In this document: positions 1 through 7,630 of the stretch, one piece after another
How positions within the stretch are numbered: position 1 is the stretch's first letter
How the letters are laid out: each line of letters starts with the position of its first letter
Origin: Tenggerimyces flavus
GTDB taxonomy: Bacteria > Actinomycetota > Actinomycetes > Propionibacteriales > Actinopolymorphaceae
Assembly (NCBI RefSeq): GCF_016907715.1
Contig: NZ_JAFBCM010000001.1
Span: 1,550,001-1,614,000 of the forward strand
Direction: 5' to 3'
DNA: 64,000 bases
Notes under the pieces: generated by a model
Database searches by the model: none
What the model saw: the letters and a program-made list of their open reading frames with translations, nothing else
What the model was told of the DNA's origin: nothing
Made by a program: the position numbers and the translations under genes

Positions 1-1
1 G

Positions 2-697
2 ATCGCGGAACGGCTCGAGGCGCGGCTGGGCCTCAGCGTCGTGGCCGCGAACCGCGCGAAGGTCGCCGCGCTCGGCCATCTCCGCCGCGACGACCGGCAA
101 CGCGTCGACAACCTCGTCTACGTCTTCCTGGGCCGCGGCATCGTCGCCGGCATCGTCATCGACGGCCGGCTCTACTTCGGGCGGGACGGCGCCGCCGGCG
201 ACATCGGCCACGTGACCGTACGCCGCGAAGGCGCCTTGTGTGCTTGCGGAAACGAGGGCTGCCTGCACACCGTCGCCGCCGAGGACGCGATCCTCCGGCT
301 CGCCCGGGCAGCAGCCAGGCAGCCGGACGCGAGCGGCCTGCTCGTCGAGCTCACCAACGGCAGGCTGTCCGACCTGTCTCTGGCAACGGTCGCCGCCGCG
401 GCTGCCCGCGACGACGCCGACGTCCGCGCGGTGCTTGCCGAGGTCGGCTCCGATATCGGCGTCGTCGTCGCCAACCTGGTGAACACCCTCAGCCCCGACG
501 TCGTCGTGCTCGGCGGCCCGACCGCACGGTTGGGAGAACATCTGCTGGGTCCGATCCGGAGCGAGATCGCCCGACGGACGTTGCCGGAGATCTTCGCGAC
601 GCTCGACATCTCCGAGTCGTTCGACGACGGCGAGACCGGCGCCGCCGGCGCGGCCGCCCTGTACGTCAGCCAGTTGCGATCGGTGCTGGATACCTGA
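2..697 (+). CDS. ROK family sugar kinase/regulator, C-terminal part (5' end outside window)
   Basis: The frame is open from the first bases of the window, so the gene starts upstream. About 230 residues are visible. They carry the ROK signature: an IGH motif followed by CACGNEGC (CxCGxxGC zinc-type cysteine cluster), then a helical C-terminal half ending in a GGPTA nucleotide-binding loop. ROK proteins are either sugar kinases (glucose, N-acetylglucosamine, N-acetylmannosamine) or repressors with an added N-terminal helix-turn-helix. The missing N-terminus prevents choosing. The stop TGA shares its last base with the ATG of the next gene, so the two are translationally coupled. The following enolase-superfamily and amidohydrolase genes suggest catabolism of a sugar acid or lactone. 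Confidence 0.85.
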   Translation: MAERLEARLGLSVVAANRAKVAALGHLRRDDRQRVDNLVYVFLGRGIVAGIVIDGRLYFGRDGAAGDIGHVTVRREGALCACGNEGCLHTVAAEDAILRLARAAARQPDASGLLVELTNGRLSDLSLATVAAAAARDDADVRAVLAEVGSDIGVVVANLVNTLSPDVVVLGGPTARLGEHLLGPIRSEIARRTLPEIFATLDISESFDDGETGAAGAAALYVSQLRSVLDT

Positions 698-1974
698 TGC
701 GGAGCAGCGACATCACGATCCTCGAGTCCGAGGTCGACTTCGAAGCGGTCGAGCTGAGTACGCCGCTCATCCTCGGCAGCGGGGCGGTCAAGCGCTTCAC
801 GGTGGCGCGCGTGCGCGTCGTCGCGGCGGACCGGCAGGGCCGGACCGCTACCGGAACGGGCACCAGTGTGCTGTCCGTTCCGTGGTCCTGGCCGCGGTCC
901 ACGCTCAGCTTCGACGAACGCGACATCGTCCTACGCGACCTGTGCGTCCGCCTGGCTGGAACGCTGTCCTGGTTGGAGGCCGCCGACCCGATCCGGCTGT
1001 GTGGCGAACTGTCCGCGACGCTGCCGGAGCTCGCGCGACCCGTCGGCGCGGAGCCGGTCCCGCAGCTGGCGGCGCTGCTCTGCCTGGGCGCGGTCGACAA
1101 CGCCGTGCACGACGCCTGGTCGCGGGTGGCGGGCGGCTCGGCGTACCACCTCTACACGGCGGACTACCTGAACGACGATCTCGGCGCGGTCGACTCCTCG
1201 CTCGCGGGGCGGTACCCGGGCGAGTTCCTCACCGCGCCGCGCGAGCGCCTCCCCGTTCAGCACGTCGTCTCGCCCGGCGACCCGCTGACGCCGGCGGATC
1301 GCGCGGACGGCTACCGGCCGCTGGTCGACTGGTGTCGGACGGAACGCCTTCGGCACTTCAAGATCAAGGTCCTCGGCCGCGATCCGCACGAGGACGCCGA
1401 CCGGATCGGCGCCGTCTACGACACCGTCCGAGCCGGCGCACCTGACGCCACGCTCGCGGTCGATCCCAACGAGAGCTACTCCTCGCTCGAGGCGCTGGAC
1501 GAGCTGGCGGACGCGTTGCGGAAGCGGCACCCCGACGCGGCGTCGGCGATCGCGTACGTGGAGCAGCCGATCCCGCGCTCGATGGCGCTCGTGCCGCGGC
1601 CGTTCCCGTTCCCGGTCCTGATGGACGAGGGGTCGAGCGATCTCGGCTCGCTGCCGGAGCTGGCGCGGACGGGGTGGAGCGGGCTCGTCGTCAAGGCGGG
1701 CAAGGGGCAGACGTACGCGCTGGTGGCCAACGCGTACGCCAAGGTGCACGGCCTCTTCCTCACCGTGCAGGACCTCACCACGGTCGACCTCGCGCTCCGC
1801 CACTCGGCACGGCTTGCGAGCGTGTTGCACCCGAGCGCGCCGCATCTGGAGTACAACAGCCGGCAGTACGCGCCGCACGCGAACGCCCGCCTGAGCGTTA
1901 CTCATCCCGAGCTGACGGGCGTTCGGGACGGTGCGGTCCGCGTGGGCCCGCTGGACACGGACGGAATCTATTGA
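697..1974 (+). CDS. Enolase-superfamily enzyme (mandelate racemase/muconate lactonizing type)
   Basis: A 425-residue protein with the barrel of the enolase superfamily. These enzymes abstract a proton next to a carboxylate and use Mg2+. Visible catalytic pieces are the KxK motif (KIK, residues 222-224), metal ligands D256 (in DPNES), E289 (in EQPI) and D310/E311 (in MDEGSS), and a lysine near 333 (LVVKAGKGQT). The KxK arrangement resembles the muconate lactonizing/dipeptide epimerase subgroups, but the substrate cannot be deduced. The ATG at 697 overlaps the upstream TGA by one base, and the stop overlaps the next ATG by one base, so all four genes form one coupled operon. A dehydratase, epimerase or cycloisomerase acting on a sugar acid is the most reasonable guess. 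Confidence 0.85.
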   Translation: MRSSDITILESEVDFEAVELSTPLILGSGAVKRFTVARVRVVAADRQGRTATGTGTSVLSVPWSWPRSTLSFDERDIVLRDLCVRLAGTLSWLEAADPIRLCGELSATLPELARPVGAEPVPQLAALLCLGAVDNAVHDAWSRVAGGSAYHLYTADYLNDDLGAVDSSLAGRYPGEFLTAPRERLPVQHVVSPGDPLTPADRADGYRPLVDWCRTERLRHFKIKVLGRDPHEDADRIGAVYDTVRAGAPDATLAVDPNESYSSLEALDELADALRKRHPDAASAIAYVEQPIPRSMALVPRPFPFPVLMDEGSSDLGSLPELARTGWSGLVVKAGKGQTYALVANAYAKVHGLFLTVQDLTTVDLALRHSARLASVLHPSAPHLEYNSRQYAPHANARLSVTHPELTGVRDGAVRVGPLDTDGIY

Positions 1975-2723
1975 TGCCGATCATCGACGCACATACCCAT
2001 TTGGGCCCGCAGGGTTTCGATCCGGGGGCGATCGAGGAGGGAGAGCGGCTCGGCGTCACGACGTTCCTCTGCAGCTCGATCGCCGGCTACCAGCACTACC
2101 CGTCATTCGACCAGGTGGTGGAGACGAACCGGGCGATGGTCGGCGAGATGGCCCGGTTTCCTTCGCAGGTGTTGGGCTTCTGCTACGTGAATCCGCGGCA
2201 CGGCGCTGCCGCGCTGGACGACTTCCGCCGGAACGTCGAAGAGCATGGCATGGTCGGGCTGAAGCTCTGGGTCGCGACGTTGTGCGACGACCCGCTCGTG
2301 TTCCCGTTCGTCGAACAGGCAATCCAGTATGGGATTCCGGTGCTGGCGCACTGTTGGCGCAAGAGCGTCGGGCAGCTGCCGTACGAGTCCGAGCCTGTTC
2401 ACGTCGCCGCGCTTGGCCTGCGGTATCCCGAGGCGTCGATCATGATGGCGCACCTCGGCGGGCAGGTGGAGTGGGCGACGAACGCGGTGCTCGACGTTCC
2501 GAACGTTCGGCTGGACACGTCGGGAACGCCGGTGGGTGGCTCCGAAGTGGCGCTCGCGGTGCGGCGGCTCGGCGCTGAGCGGGTGGTGTTCGGGTCGGAC
2601 CTTCCGGGTGCGTGCCTGGCGGCGAACGTCGGCAAGGTGTGGGGAGCGGGATTGAGCGATGCTGAGCAGGAGCTGGTGCTCGGCGGGAACATGGCCCGGA
2701 TGTTGGAGCAGGTGCGCCGATGA
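1974..2723 (+). CDS. Amidohydrolase-family TIM-barrel hydrolase
   Basis: A 249-residue protein of the amidohydrolase 2 type (lactonase or decarboxylase-like). The N-terminal metal motif IIDAHTHLG supplies H7 and H9. Further conserved positions are LAHC on a later strand, MMAHLGG, and FGSDLP near the C-terminus, whose Asp is the usual catalytic base. Family members hydrolyse lactones or decarboxylate aromatic acids. Its place after an enolase-superfamily enzyme suggests it opens or cleaves that enzyme's product. The start overlaps the previous stop by one base, and the stop overlaps the next ATG by four bases (ATGA), so translation is coupled on both sides. Confidence 0.85.
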   Translation: MPIIDAHTHLGPQGFDPGAIEEGERLGVTTFLCSSIAGYQHYPSFDQVVETNRAMVGEMARFPSQVLGFCYVNPRHGAAALDDFRRNVEEHGMVGLKLWVATLCDDPLVFPFVEQAIQYGIPVLAHCWRKSVGQLPYESEPVHVAALGLRYPEASIMMAHLGGQVEWATNAVLDVPNVRLDTSGTPVGGSEVALAVRRLGAERVVFGSDLPGACLAANVGKVWGAGLSDAEQELVLGGNMARMLEQVRR

Positions 2724-3496
2724 TGGAGAACGGGATCGACACCACGGCGTTCCTCGGGCAGTGGCCTTGGCGGCTTCAGGCTTCCGCCGACGCCGCCTCG
2801 CTGGGTGTGCTGGCTTCGCGCGTGGGGGTGTCGAGCTTGTGGGTGAGTCACCTCGCTTCAATCTTTGGCTTCGACACGCGAAGCGGGAATGAAGCCCTAT
2901 TCGACGCGGTGGAGACCGATGATCGGCTTGTCCCGTTCGCGATTCTCAACCCGGACGAGCCGACGGCTGCGAAGGAGCTCGCGTGGGCGGTGGCGAACGG
3001 TGCCCGCGGCGTACGGCTGACGCCGGGCTACCACGGCTACCAGCTGTCGGACCCCAGTGCTGTCGCGCTGGTCGCGGCCGTGGGTGAAATGGGGTTGCCG
3101 TTGCACGTATGCGCCCGGCTCGACGACGAGCGGCTGCGGCATCGCCGGTTCCGTGCTGACGACGTGCCGCTGCACGAACTCGCCGAGCTGGTCCGTTCGC
3201 AGCCGCGGTTGCCGATGGTGCTGTCCGGCCTGAAGGCGACGGAGTGGGACGAGGTCCGCGCGCACGTCGGTGCCGCGGACCTGTCGAATGTCGTGGTGGA
3301 CCTGTGGTTCGTGAACGGTCCAGTGGGGGTGATCGCACGGCTGGACGCCGACCAGTACGCGTTCGGCTCGGCGACTCCCGTGCAGTCCGCGCTGGCGACC
3401 GCGGCGCAGCTCGCGACCGCGGCCATCCCCGCCGACGACCTGCGCAAGCTCTCCCGCGGCAACGCCGAACGCGTCCTAGCCGACGCGGGAGCCTAG
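2720..3496 (+). CDS. Amidohydrolase-like protein without the HxH metal motif
   Basis: A 258-residue protein with the overall layout of an amidohydrolase 2 barrel, including AILNPDEP, GVRLTPGYHGY, LPLHVCARL and a terminal FGSATP region. At the N-terminus, where relatives have HxH, it reads TTAFLGQWPWR. At the position of the catalytic GSD it reads GSATP. It therefore probably lacks the normal metal site. It is the last gene of the four-gene operon and overlaps its neighbour by four bases. It may be a non-catalytic partner of the preceding hydrolase or a divergent enzyme. The frame is intact, so it does not look decayed. Confidence 0.75.
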   Translation: MMENGIDTTAFLGQWPWRLQASADAASLGVLASRVGVSSLWVSHLASIFGFDTRSGNEALFDAVETDDRLVPFAILNPDEPTAAKELAWAVANGARGVRLTPGYHGYQLSDPSAVALVAAVGEMGLPLHVCARLDDERLRHRRFRADDVPLHELAELVRSQPRLPMVLSGLKATEWDEVRAHVGAADLSNVVVDLWFVNGPVGVIARLDADQYAFGSATPVQSALATAAQLATAAIPADDLRKLSRGNAERVLADAGA

Positions 3497-3504
3497 GGCC
3501 TGCA

Positions 3505-4314
3505 TCAGCGGACCTCGGCGATCAGCTCGAGGTACGGCGAACGGGCGAGCAACGTGCCGTCCTTGGCCTCGTTCGCGTCGTCGAACACCGCCGCGAGGCT
3601 GGCCGTCATCGCCTCCCGCTGCTCGGGTTCGAGCGTGCCGAAGATCGCTCGCCAGGGTGGGAGATCCGCCCGCATCAGCTCGACCTGTGCTCGCGCGGAG
3701 GCCGCGACGAACTCGTGCGTACGCACCGTCGACCGGACCGACGTGACGCGGTCGCCGAACAGCTGCTGGCAGTACGCCGGATCGCCCCACTGCAGCGGGT
3801 TCGGACCGGGAGGCGGTGCCGCGACGTACGGCGCCATCGCCCTGCCGAACCGGGGCAACAACCCGTCCGGCGACCAGGCGACGAGCCCGAGCCGGCCACC
3901 GGGACGGCAGACGCGGACGAGCTCGGCGGCGGTGCGTTCGTGGTCCGCGGCGTGCATCGCGCCGAACGTCGACAGCACCACGTCGAAGCTGTCGTCGGCG
4001 AACGGCAGCTGCTGCGCGTCCGCGACCTCGGTCTCGATCGCCAGCTCCTCCGCGGCCGCTCTCCGCTGGGCGACCTCCAACAGGACCGGCGCGAAGTCCG
4101 AGGCGACGACGGAGGCGCCCCGCCTCGCGGCAGCGAGCGCCGTGTTCCCCGTACCGGCCGCGACGTCCAGCACCCGTTCGCCGTGGTGGACGTCCACCTC
4201 GCGAACGAGCAGTTCGCTGACCAGCACCTCTGTCGTGGCGATCCGCTGGTAGCTCTGCCCGGAGCTCCACAGTTGGCGGAACCGTTCGGTCCGCTCCTCC
4301 GCCGTCACACTCAT
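3505..4314 (-). CDS. Class I SAM-dependent methyltransferase
   Basis: A 269-residue methyltransferase of the UbiE/Methyltransf_11 type. Motif I is VLDVAAGTGN at residues 48-57. The post-I acidic region is VVASDFAP, and the later LPFADDSFDVVLSTFGAMH block is typical of family 11. It transfers a methyl group from S-adenosylmethionine to an unknown small molecule. It converges on the upstream operon with only eight bases between the stops and diverges from a TetR gene. A long palindrome lies in the shared promoter region, so the TetR protein probably controls this gene. The ATG at 4314 follows a G-rich Shine-Dalgarno (GGGGGTCGGGG). Confidence 0.85.
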   Translation of the reverse strand: MSVTAEERTERFRQLWSSGQSYQRIATTEVLVSELLVREVDVHHGERVLDVAAGTGNTALAAARRGASVVASDFAPVLLEVAQRRAAAEELAIETEVADAQQLPFADDSFDVVLSTFGAMHAADHERTAAELVRVCRPGGRLGLVAWSPDGLLPRFGRAMAPYVAAPPPGPNPLQWGDPAYCQQLFGDRVTSVRSTVRTHEFVAASARAQVELMRADLPPWRAIFGTLEPEQREAMTASLAAVFDDANEAKDGTLLARSPYLELIAEVR

Positions 4315-4330
4315 CCCCGACCCCCTGGAT

Positions 4331-4361
4331 CTATTGACTAGCCTCTATGGCTAGTGAATAG
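4331..4361. promoter_or_regulatory. TetR operator candidate (31-bp imperfect palindrome)
   Basis: The arms CTATTGACTAGCC (4331-4343) and GGCTAGTGAATAG (4349-4361) are inverted repeats matching at 12 of 13 positions around TCTAT. The inner seven bases ACTAGCC/GGCTAGT are perfect. A further self-complementary GCTAG-G-CTAGC lies at 4364-4374, next to the tetR ATG. The position between divergent methyltransferase and tetR genes fits autoregulation plus control of the neighbour. Confidence 0.7.
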
Positions 4362-4377
4362 ACGCTAGGCTAGCAAG

Positions 4378-5034
4378 ATGGCGGACGATGTCAAGGCGCG
4401 CGGCTACCGGTCACCGCTGCGCGAGCGGCAGGCGGAGTCGACGCGGTTGGCGATCCTGGACGCGGCGCAGAGGCTGTTCACGGTGCGCGGGTACGTCCGT
4501 ACGCGGCTCTCCGACGTCGCCGAGGAGGCCGGTGTCTCGCTCGCGACGGTGAAGCTCGGGTTCAAGACCAAGCCCGAGCTGCTGCTGGTGGTGTGGCACC
4601 GCACGCTCGCCGGCGGCGTCGACGACCAGGTGCCGGTCGCGGAGCGCGCGTGGACGCGGGAGATCTACGAGGCAGCCGACCCGCGGGAGAGCCTTCGCCT
4701 CCTCGCTCGCAACGTCACGATGGTCCGGCGGCGGATCATGCCGCTGCGGCACGTGATGGATGCCGCTGCGGCCGCGGACGAGGAGATCGCGGAGCTGCTC
4801 GAACGGATGACCGGCGAGTTCTACGCCAACCAGCAGGCAGTCGCCTCGCACCTCGCCGCGGGCGGGCACCTGCGCGCGGAACTGACCGTTCCGGAGGCGA
4901 CCGATCTGCTGTTCACGCTCAACAACGGCCAGCTCTACCAGCTGCTCGTCGAGCAGCGCGGGTGGACGCCGGAGCGGTACGAGACCTGGCTCGCCGGGCT
5001 GCTCCAGCGCGAGCTCCTACGCCCGGTGTCGTAG
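4378..5034 (+). CDS. TetR-family transcriptional regulator
   Basis: A 218-residue protein with an N-terminal TetR helix-turn-helix (about residues 20-65: ILDAAQRLF, TRLSDVAEEAGVS, a recognition helix, then KTKPELL) and an all-helical ligand-binding C-terminal domain. No Shine-Dalgarno is evident. TAGGCT at 4366-4371, six bases before the ATG, could be a -10 box of a leaderless transcript. It is transcribed divergently from the methyltransferase gene, and the palindrome between them is the likely binding site. The ligand is unknown. The gene downstream on the same strand is an F420-type oxidoreductase. Confidence 0.85.
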   Translation: MADDVKARGYRSPLRERQAESTRLAILDAAQRLFTVRGYVRTRLSDVAEEAGVSLATVKLGFKTKPELLLVVWHRTLAGGVDDQVPVAERAWTREIYEAADPRESLRLLARNVTMVRRRIMPLRHVMDAAAAADEEIAELLERMTGEFYANQQAVASHLAAGGHLRAELTVPEATDLLFTLNNGQLYQLLVEQRGWTPERYETWLAGLLQRELLRPVS

Positions 5035-5121
5035 GCGGATCGCCGCTCGCCGTCGGATGACTCGGGCTCGTTCGCGCGTTGGGATAGGGGGCAACGACGA
5101 CGACACCGAGAGAAGGCGAAA

Positions 5122-5934
5122 ATGTCCAAGCGGGCTTTCAGGTTTGGGGTAGTGGCCGGGCGAGCTCCGAGTGGCGACTGGCTCGCGATGGCGCGGCGGA
5201 TCGAGGGCTTCGGCTTCTCGACGCTGCTCGTGCCGGACACGCGCCACACGTTGTCGCCGTTTGCGGCGATCGCGGCTGCGTCGGCGGTGACGACCTCGCT
5301 GCGGTTCAGCCCGTTCGTGCTCAGCGCGCCGAACTGGACGCCGGGCCAGCTGGTCCGGGAGACCGCGACGGCCACCGAGCTGACCGGCGGGCGGTTCGAG
5401 CTCGGCATCGGGGCGGGACGTCCGGACGCCGCGACCGACGCGGACGAGTTCGGCCGGCCGTTCGGCACGCCGGGTGAACGACTTGCCCAGGTCGAGCAGG
5501 CGATCGCCGCCATACGTGCGCAGCCGAACGTGCCGCCGATCCTGATGGCCGCGGGTGGGACCCGCGCGTTGCGGCTGGCGGCCACGCAGGCGGACATCAT
5601 CGCGCTCGGCGTGCCGCCGAAGACCACCGAGGACTCGGTCCGGTCACGGGTTGCCGAGATTCGGGAGTACGCGGGTGCGCGCTTCGATGAGCTGGAGATC
5701 GGGATCAACTTGCTGACCGTCGGGTCGGAGCTGCCGCAGGAGGCCGCGCGCCGGTTCGGGTTCGAGTTGGGCGACGTACCGCCGGACACGCCTGCTGTGC
5801 TGCCGGGGACGGTGGATGAGATGGTCGCGACTTTGCAGCGGCGCCGGGAGGAGCTGGGCATCTCGTACGTCGCCGTCGGCGAGGCGCACGCCGAGGCTCT
5901 GGCCCCGGTGGTGGAGCGCCTCAGCGGGACGTGA
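5122..5934 (+). CDS. LLM-class (luciferase-like) F420-dependent oxidoreductase
   Basis: A 270-residue luciferase-like TIM barrel. Typical features are the N-terminal FGVVAGRAPSGDW strand, FVLSAPNWTPGQLVRE, and ELTGGRFELGIGAGRP, the best-conserved block of actinobacterial F420-dependent members. Later come PILMAAGGTRALRLAA and the C-terminal LQRRREELGISYVAV. Such enzymes reduce or oxidise organic substrates using coenzyme F420 (some use FMN). The substrate is unknown. The ATG is preceded by AGAAGG. The gene stands 87 bases after tetR on the same strand and could be its second target. Confidence 0.85.
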   Translation: MSKRAFRFGVVAGRAPSGDWLAMARRIEGFGFSTLLVPDTRHTLSPFAAIAAASAVTTSLRFSPFVLSAPNWTPGQLVRETATATELTGGRFELGIGAGRPDAATDADEFGRPFGTPGERLAQVEQAIAAIRAQPNVPPILMAAGGTRALRLAATQADIIALGVPPKTTEDSVRSRVAEIREYAGARFDELEIGINLLTVGSELPQEAARRFGFELGDVPPDTPAVLPGTVDEMVATLQRRREELGISYVAVGEAHAEALAPVVERLSGT

Positions 5935-5946
5935 CCCGCGCTTTTT

Positions 5947-5967
5947 GAATGAAGGGCACCTTCATTC
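5947..5967. repeat. Family-1 palindrome, copy 1
   Basis: The arms GAATGAAGG and CCTTCATTC surround the centre GCA. It lies 12 bases after the oxidoreductase stop. Three more copies follow at 6093, 6686 and 6716. Confidence 0.8.
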
Positions 5968-6008
5968 GAACCTCCTCGAGGGAGGGGACCCTCCGCTCTT
6001 CGCGAAAG

Positions 6009-6058
6009 TGTGGGGTTCTGGTCGCGACACGCCGGCGTGTCGCGACCAGAACCCCACA
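6009..6058. repeat. 50-bp perfect palindrome (family 4, copy 1)
   Basis: Two 25-base arms (6009-6033 and 6034-6058) are exact reverse complements with no spacer. The arms contain GGTTCTGGTCGCGACACGCC. Pairing resumes outside after one mismatch (AAA at 6005-6007 with TTT at 6060-6062). As RNA this would be a very stable hairpin, and a bidirectional terminator between convergent genes is plausible. A related hairpin lies at 46524-46557. Confidence 0.85.
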
Positions 6059-6092
6059 GTTTGATGGGACATGGTGGACGGGCCTGGCTATT

Positions 6093-6113
6093 GAATGAAG
6101 GTGCCCTTCATTC
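6093..6113. repeat. Family-1 palindrome, copy 2
   Basis: It has the same arms as copy 1 with the centre read on the other strand (TGC). It therefore lies in opposite orientation to copy 1, about 125 bases away. Confidence 0.8.
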
Positions 6114-6155
6114 GAACCGCTGGGATCCGATCGCTCGGTGCCTCGGCCGCTTGTT

Positions 6156-6234
6156 CGTGATCATGATCGTGATCATGAAGGCAGACCCGGCGGATATGAC
6201 CGGTTCGGCTTCACGATCACGTTCATGATCACGG
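6156..6234. repeat. Family-2 inverted repeat (GTGATCATG type), copy A
   Basis: The left arm starts at 6157 with GTGATCATGATCGTGATC. The right arm ends at 6232 with TTCATGATCAC. The 26-base arms match with about two or three differences across a roughly 24-base loop. The same arms recur at 16789 and 19964. Confidence 0.8.
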
Positions 6235-6440
6235 GCGTTGAGGGCGCCATCCCCGGTCGGTCGTCGCTCGACTGCCCGGTCGGTCGTCCCCTTGTCGGAC
6301 CAGGTGTTCCCCATCGGTTGCCATCGTCGATGGCTCGATGGCTTGGCGGGTGGGCTCGGTTGTTCTTTGGAGAGCTGTCCGGCCGTTTGGTGCTCTCGGG
6401 TCTGTGGCGGCGTCCGAGTGTGGTGGCCGGTCCGGGGCGC

Positions 6441-6513
6441 GTCAAGGGCATCGTTTGGGCGGCGCTTCGCGCAGTTTGCAAACGACGTCGCTTCGCGATC
6501 GATGACCCTTGAC
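6441..6513. repeat. Imperfect long hairpin
   Basis: GTCAAGGGCATCG (6441-6453) pairs with CGATGACCCTTGAC (6500-6513) apart from one bulged base. The loop carries two GCTTCGCG direct repeats. It is a possible terminator or decayed repeat. Confidence 0.45.
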
Positions 6514-6685
6514 TCGCCCCGGCCCGGCCACCTGTTTTTCACGCGCCGCCCCCTCCCCCCGGAACAGGTGTCCCGGGGGAGGTTCCTTCTTGCTGGGGTT
6601 TGCTGCCGTGCTGAGGTCGCTTGTGGGGATTCCCCAGGTCTCTTGTGGCTCGGATGGAGCCGGGTGGTTCCGTCCCCGCTGTTTT

Positions 6686-6706
6686 GAATGAAGGGCACCT
6701 TCATTC
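6686..6706. repeat. Family-1 palindrome, copy 3
   Basis: Same sequence and orientation as copy 1. It is separated from copy 4 by nine bases. Confidence 0.8.
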
Positions 6707-6715
6707 AATAGGTTC

Positions 6716-6736
6716 GAATGAAGGTGCCCTTCATTC
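6716..6736. repeat. Family-1 palindrome, copy 4
   Basis: Same orientation as copy 2. Together with copy 3 it forms a composite inverted repeat that ends 24 bases from the stop of the SDR gene. Confidence 0.8.
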
Positions 6737-6760
6737 AATGGACGGTGGCACTGACCGCTC

Positions 6761-7513
6761 CTACTGCTGGCTGGTTGGCACTACGACGAGCTCGGACACG
6801 TTCACGTTTGCCGGGAGCGATGCCGCGTACGTGATCGCGTCGGCCAACGCCTCGGGCTCGAGCGGCTTCATCGAGGCTCTCAGTGCCGCGACCATCTCCT
6901 TGCCCGCGTCGTGCAGCATGCCGTCTCCCAGCTCGGTCGAGACCACTCCGGGTTCGACGTTCTTCACCCGGACGCCGCGCGGGGCGAGCTCCAGGCGGAG
7001 GTTGCGGGACAGGTGCGAGACGAACGCCTTCGAGGCCGCGTAGATCCCGAAGTTCTGGAAGTACTGGTGCGCGCCCACCGAGCTGACGTGGATGAGGTCG
7101 GCCGGCTTGCCCTCGCTGGCTGCTTCGAGAAGGTCGGGGATGAACGCGCGGCCGGTGTACAGCAGGCCGTTGAGGTTCGTCGCGATCATCTCGTCCCACT
7201 CGCGGGTGTCGGCGGTGTCGAACGGGGCGCCGAGCATGACGCCGGCGTTTGCTACCACGAGGTCGACACGGCCGAGCTCGGCGCGGATGCGTTCGGCGGC
7301 GGCGTTGACCGCGTCCTGGGACGAGATGTCCGTGGCGATCGGGAGGACAGTGCCGCCGAGGGAGGTGGCGAGGTCCTTGAGCCGGTCCTCACGGCGGCCG
7401 AGGATCGCCACGGAGGCGCCTTCGGCGGCGAACCGGCGAGCGGTGGCGGCGCCGATCCCACTGGTGGCGCCGGTGACGACCGCGATGCGGCCGGAGAGGA
7501 TGTTCTGTGTCAT
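6761..7513 (-). CDS. Short-chain dehydrogenase/reductase (SDR)
   Basis: A 250-residue classical SDR that uses NAD(P)(H). The cofactor loop is TGATSGIG (residues 15-22). NAG is present in VVANAGV, and the catalytic Ser, Tyr and Lys fall in HVSSVGAHQY and YAASK. Members oxidise or reduce alcohols and ketones, and the substrate is unknown. The start has a clear Shine-Dalgarno (GGTGGAGG) directly upstream. It is transcribed divergently from an XRE/MmyB-type regulator, a common pairing in which the regulator represses the SDR. Confidence 0.88.
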   Translation of the reverse strand: MTQNILSGRIAVVTGATSGIGAATARRFAAEGASVAILGRREDRLKDLATSLGGTVLPIATDISSQDAVNAAAERIRAELGRVDLVVANAGVMLGAPFDTADTREWDEMIATNLNGLLYTGRAFIPDLLEAASEGKPADLIHVSSVGAHQYFQNFGIYAASKAFVSHLSRNLRLELAPRGVRVKNVEPGVVSTELGDGMLHDAGKEMVAALRASMKPLEPEALADAITYAASLPANVNVSELVVVPTSQQ

Positions 7514-7630
7514 GCCTCCACCGTGACCCTATTTCCGCAGGTCAACCAGGCTGCGCCTCCCCGTAGGACCGGCAACCCTGGGAGTGGCAGGGCCACCTTC
7601 GCGCCGTTCGGCCGAGCTAGGTTGGACAGC

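Larger units (their letters stand above)
5935..6760. other. Gene-free, palindrome-rich convergent intergenic region
   Basis: This 826-base stretch between the convergent oxidoreductase and SDR genes has no credible gene. Open frames in it are made mostly of inverted repeats. It holds four copies of a 21-bp palindrome, a 50-bp perfect palindrome, one copy of the GTGATCATG-type inverted repeat, and an imperfect hairpin (6441-6513). Another inverted repeat pairs CACCTGTT with AACAGGTG at about 6530-6571. Confidence 0.7.

Noticed and set aside
6108-6704. 198-codon frame on the minus strand
   Set aside because: It begins in one family-1 palindrome and ends in another, and reads through other repeats. 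It has no Shine-Dalgarno and no domain.
6707-6725. tRNA T-arm-like GGTTCGAATG
   Set aside because: It is the edge of a family-1 palindrome; no cloverleaf can be formed around it.
5935-6760. CRISPR-like array
   Set aside because: The repeated units are palindromes with irregular spacing (126, 572 and 9 bases) and no cas genes are present.
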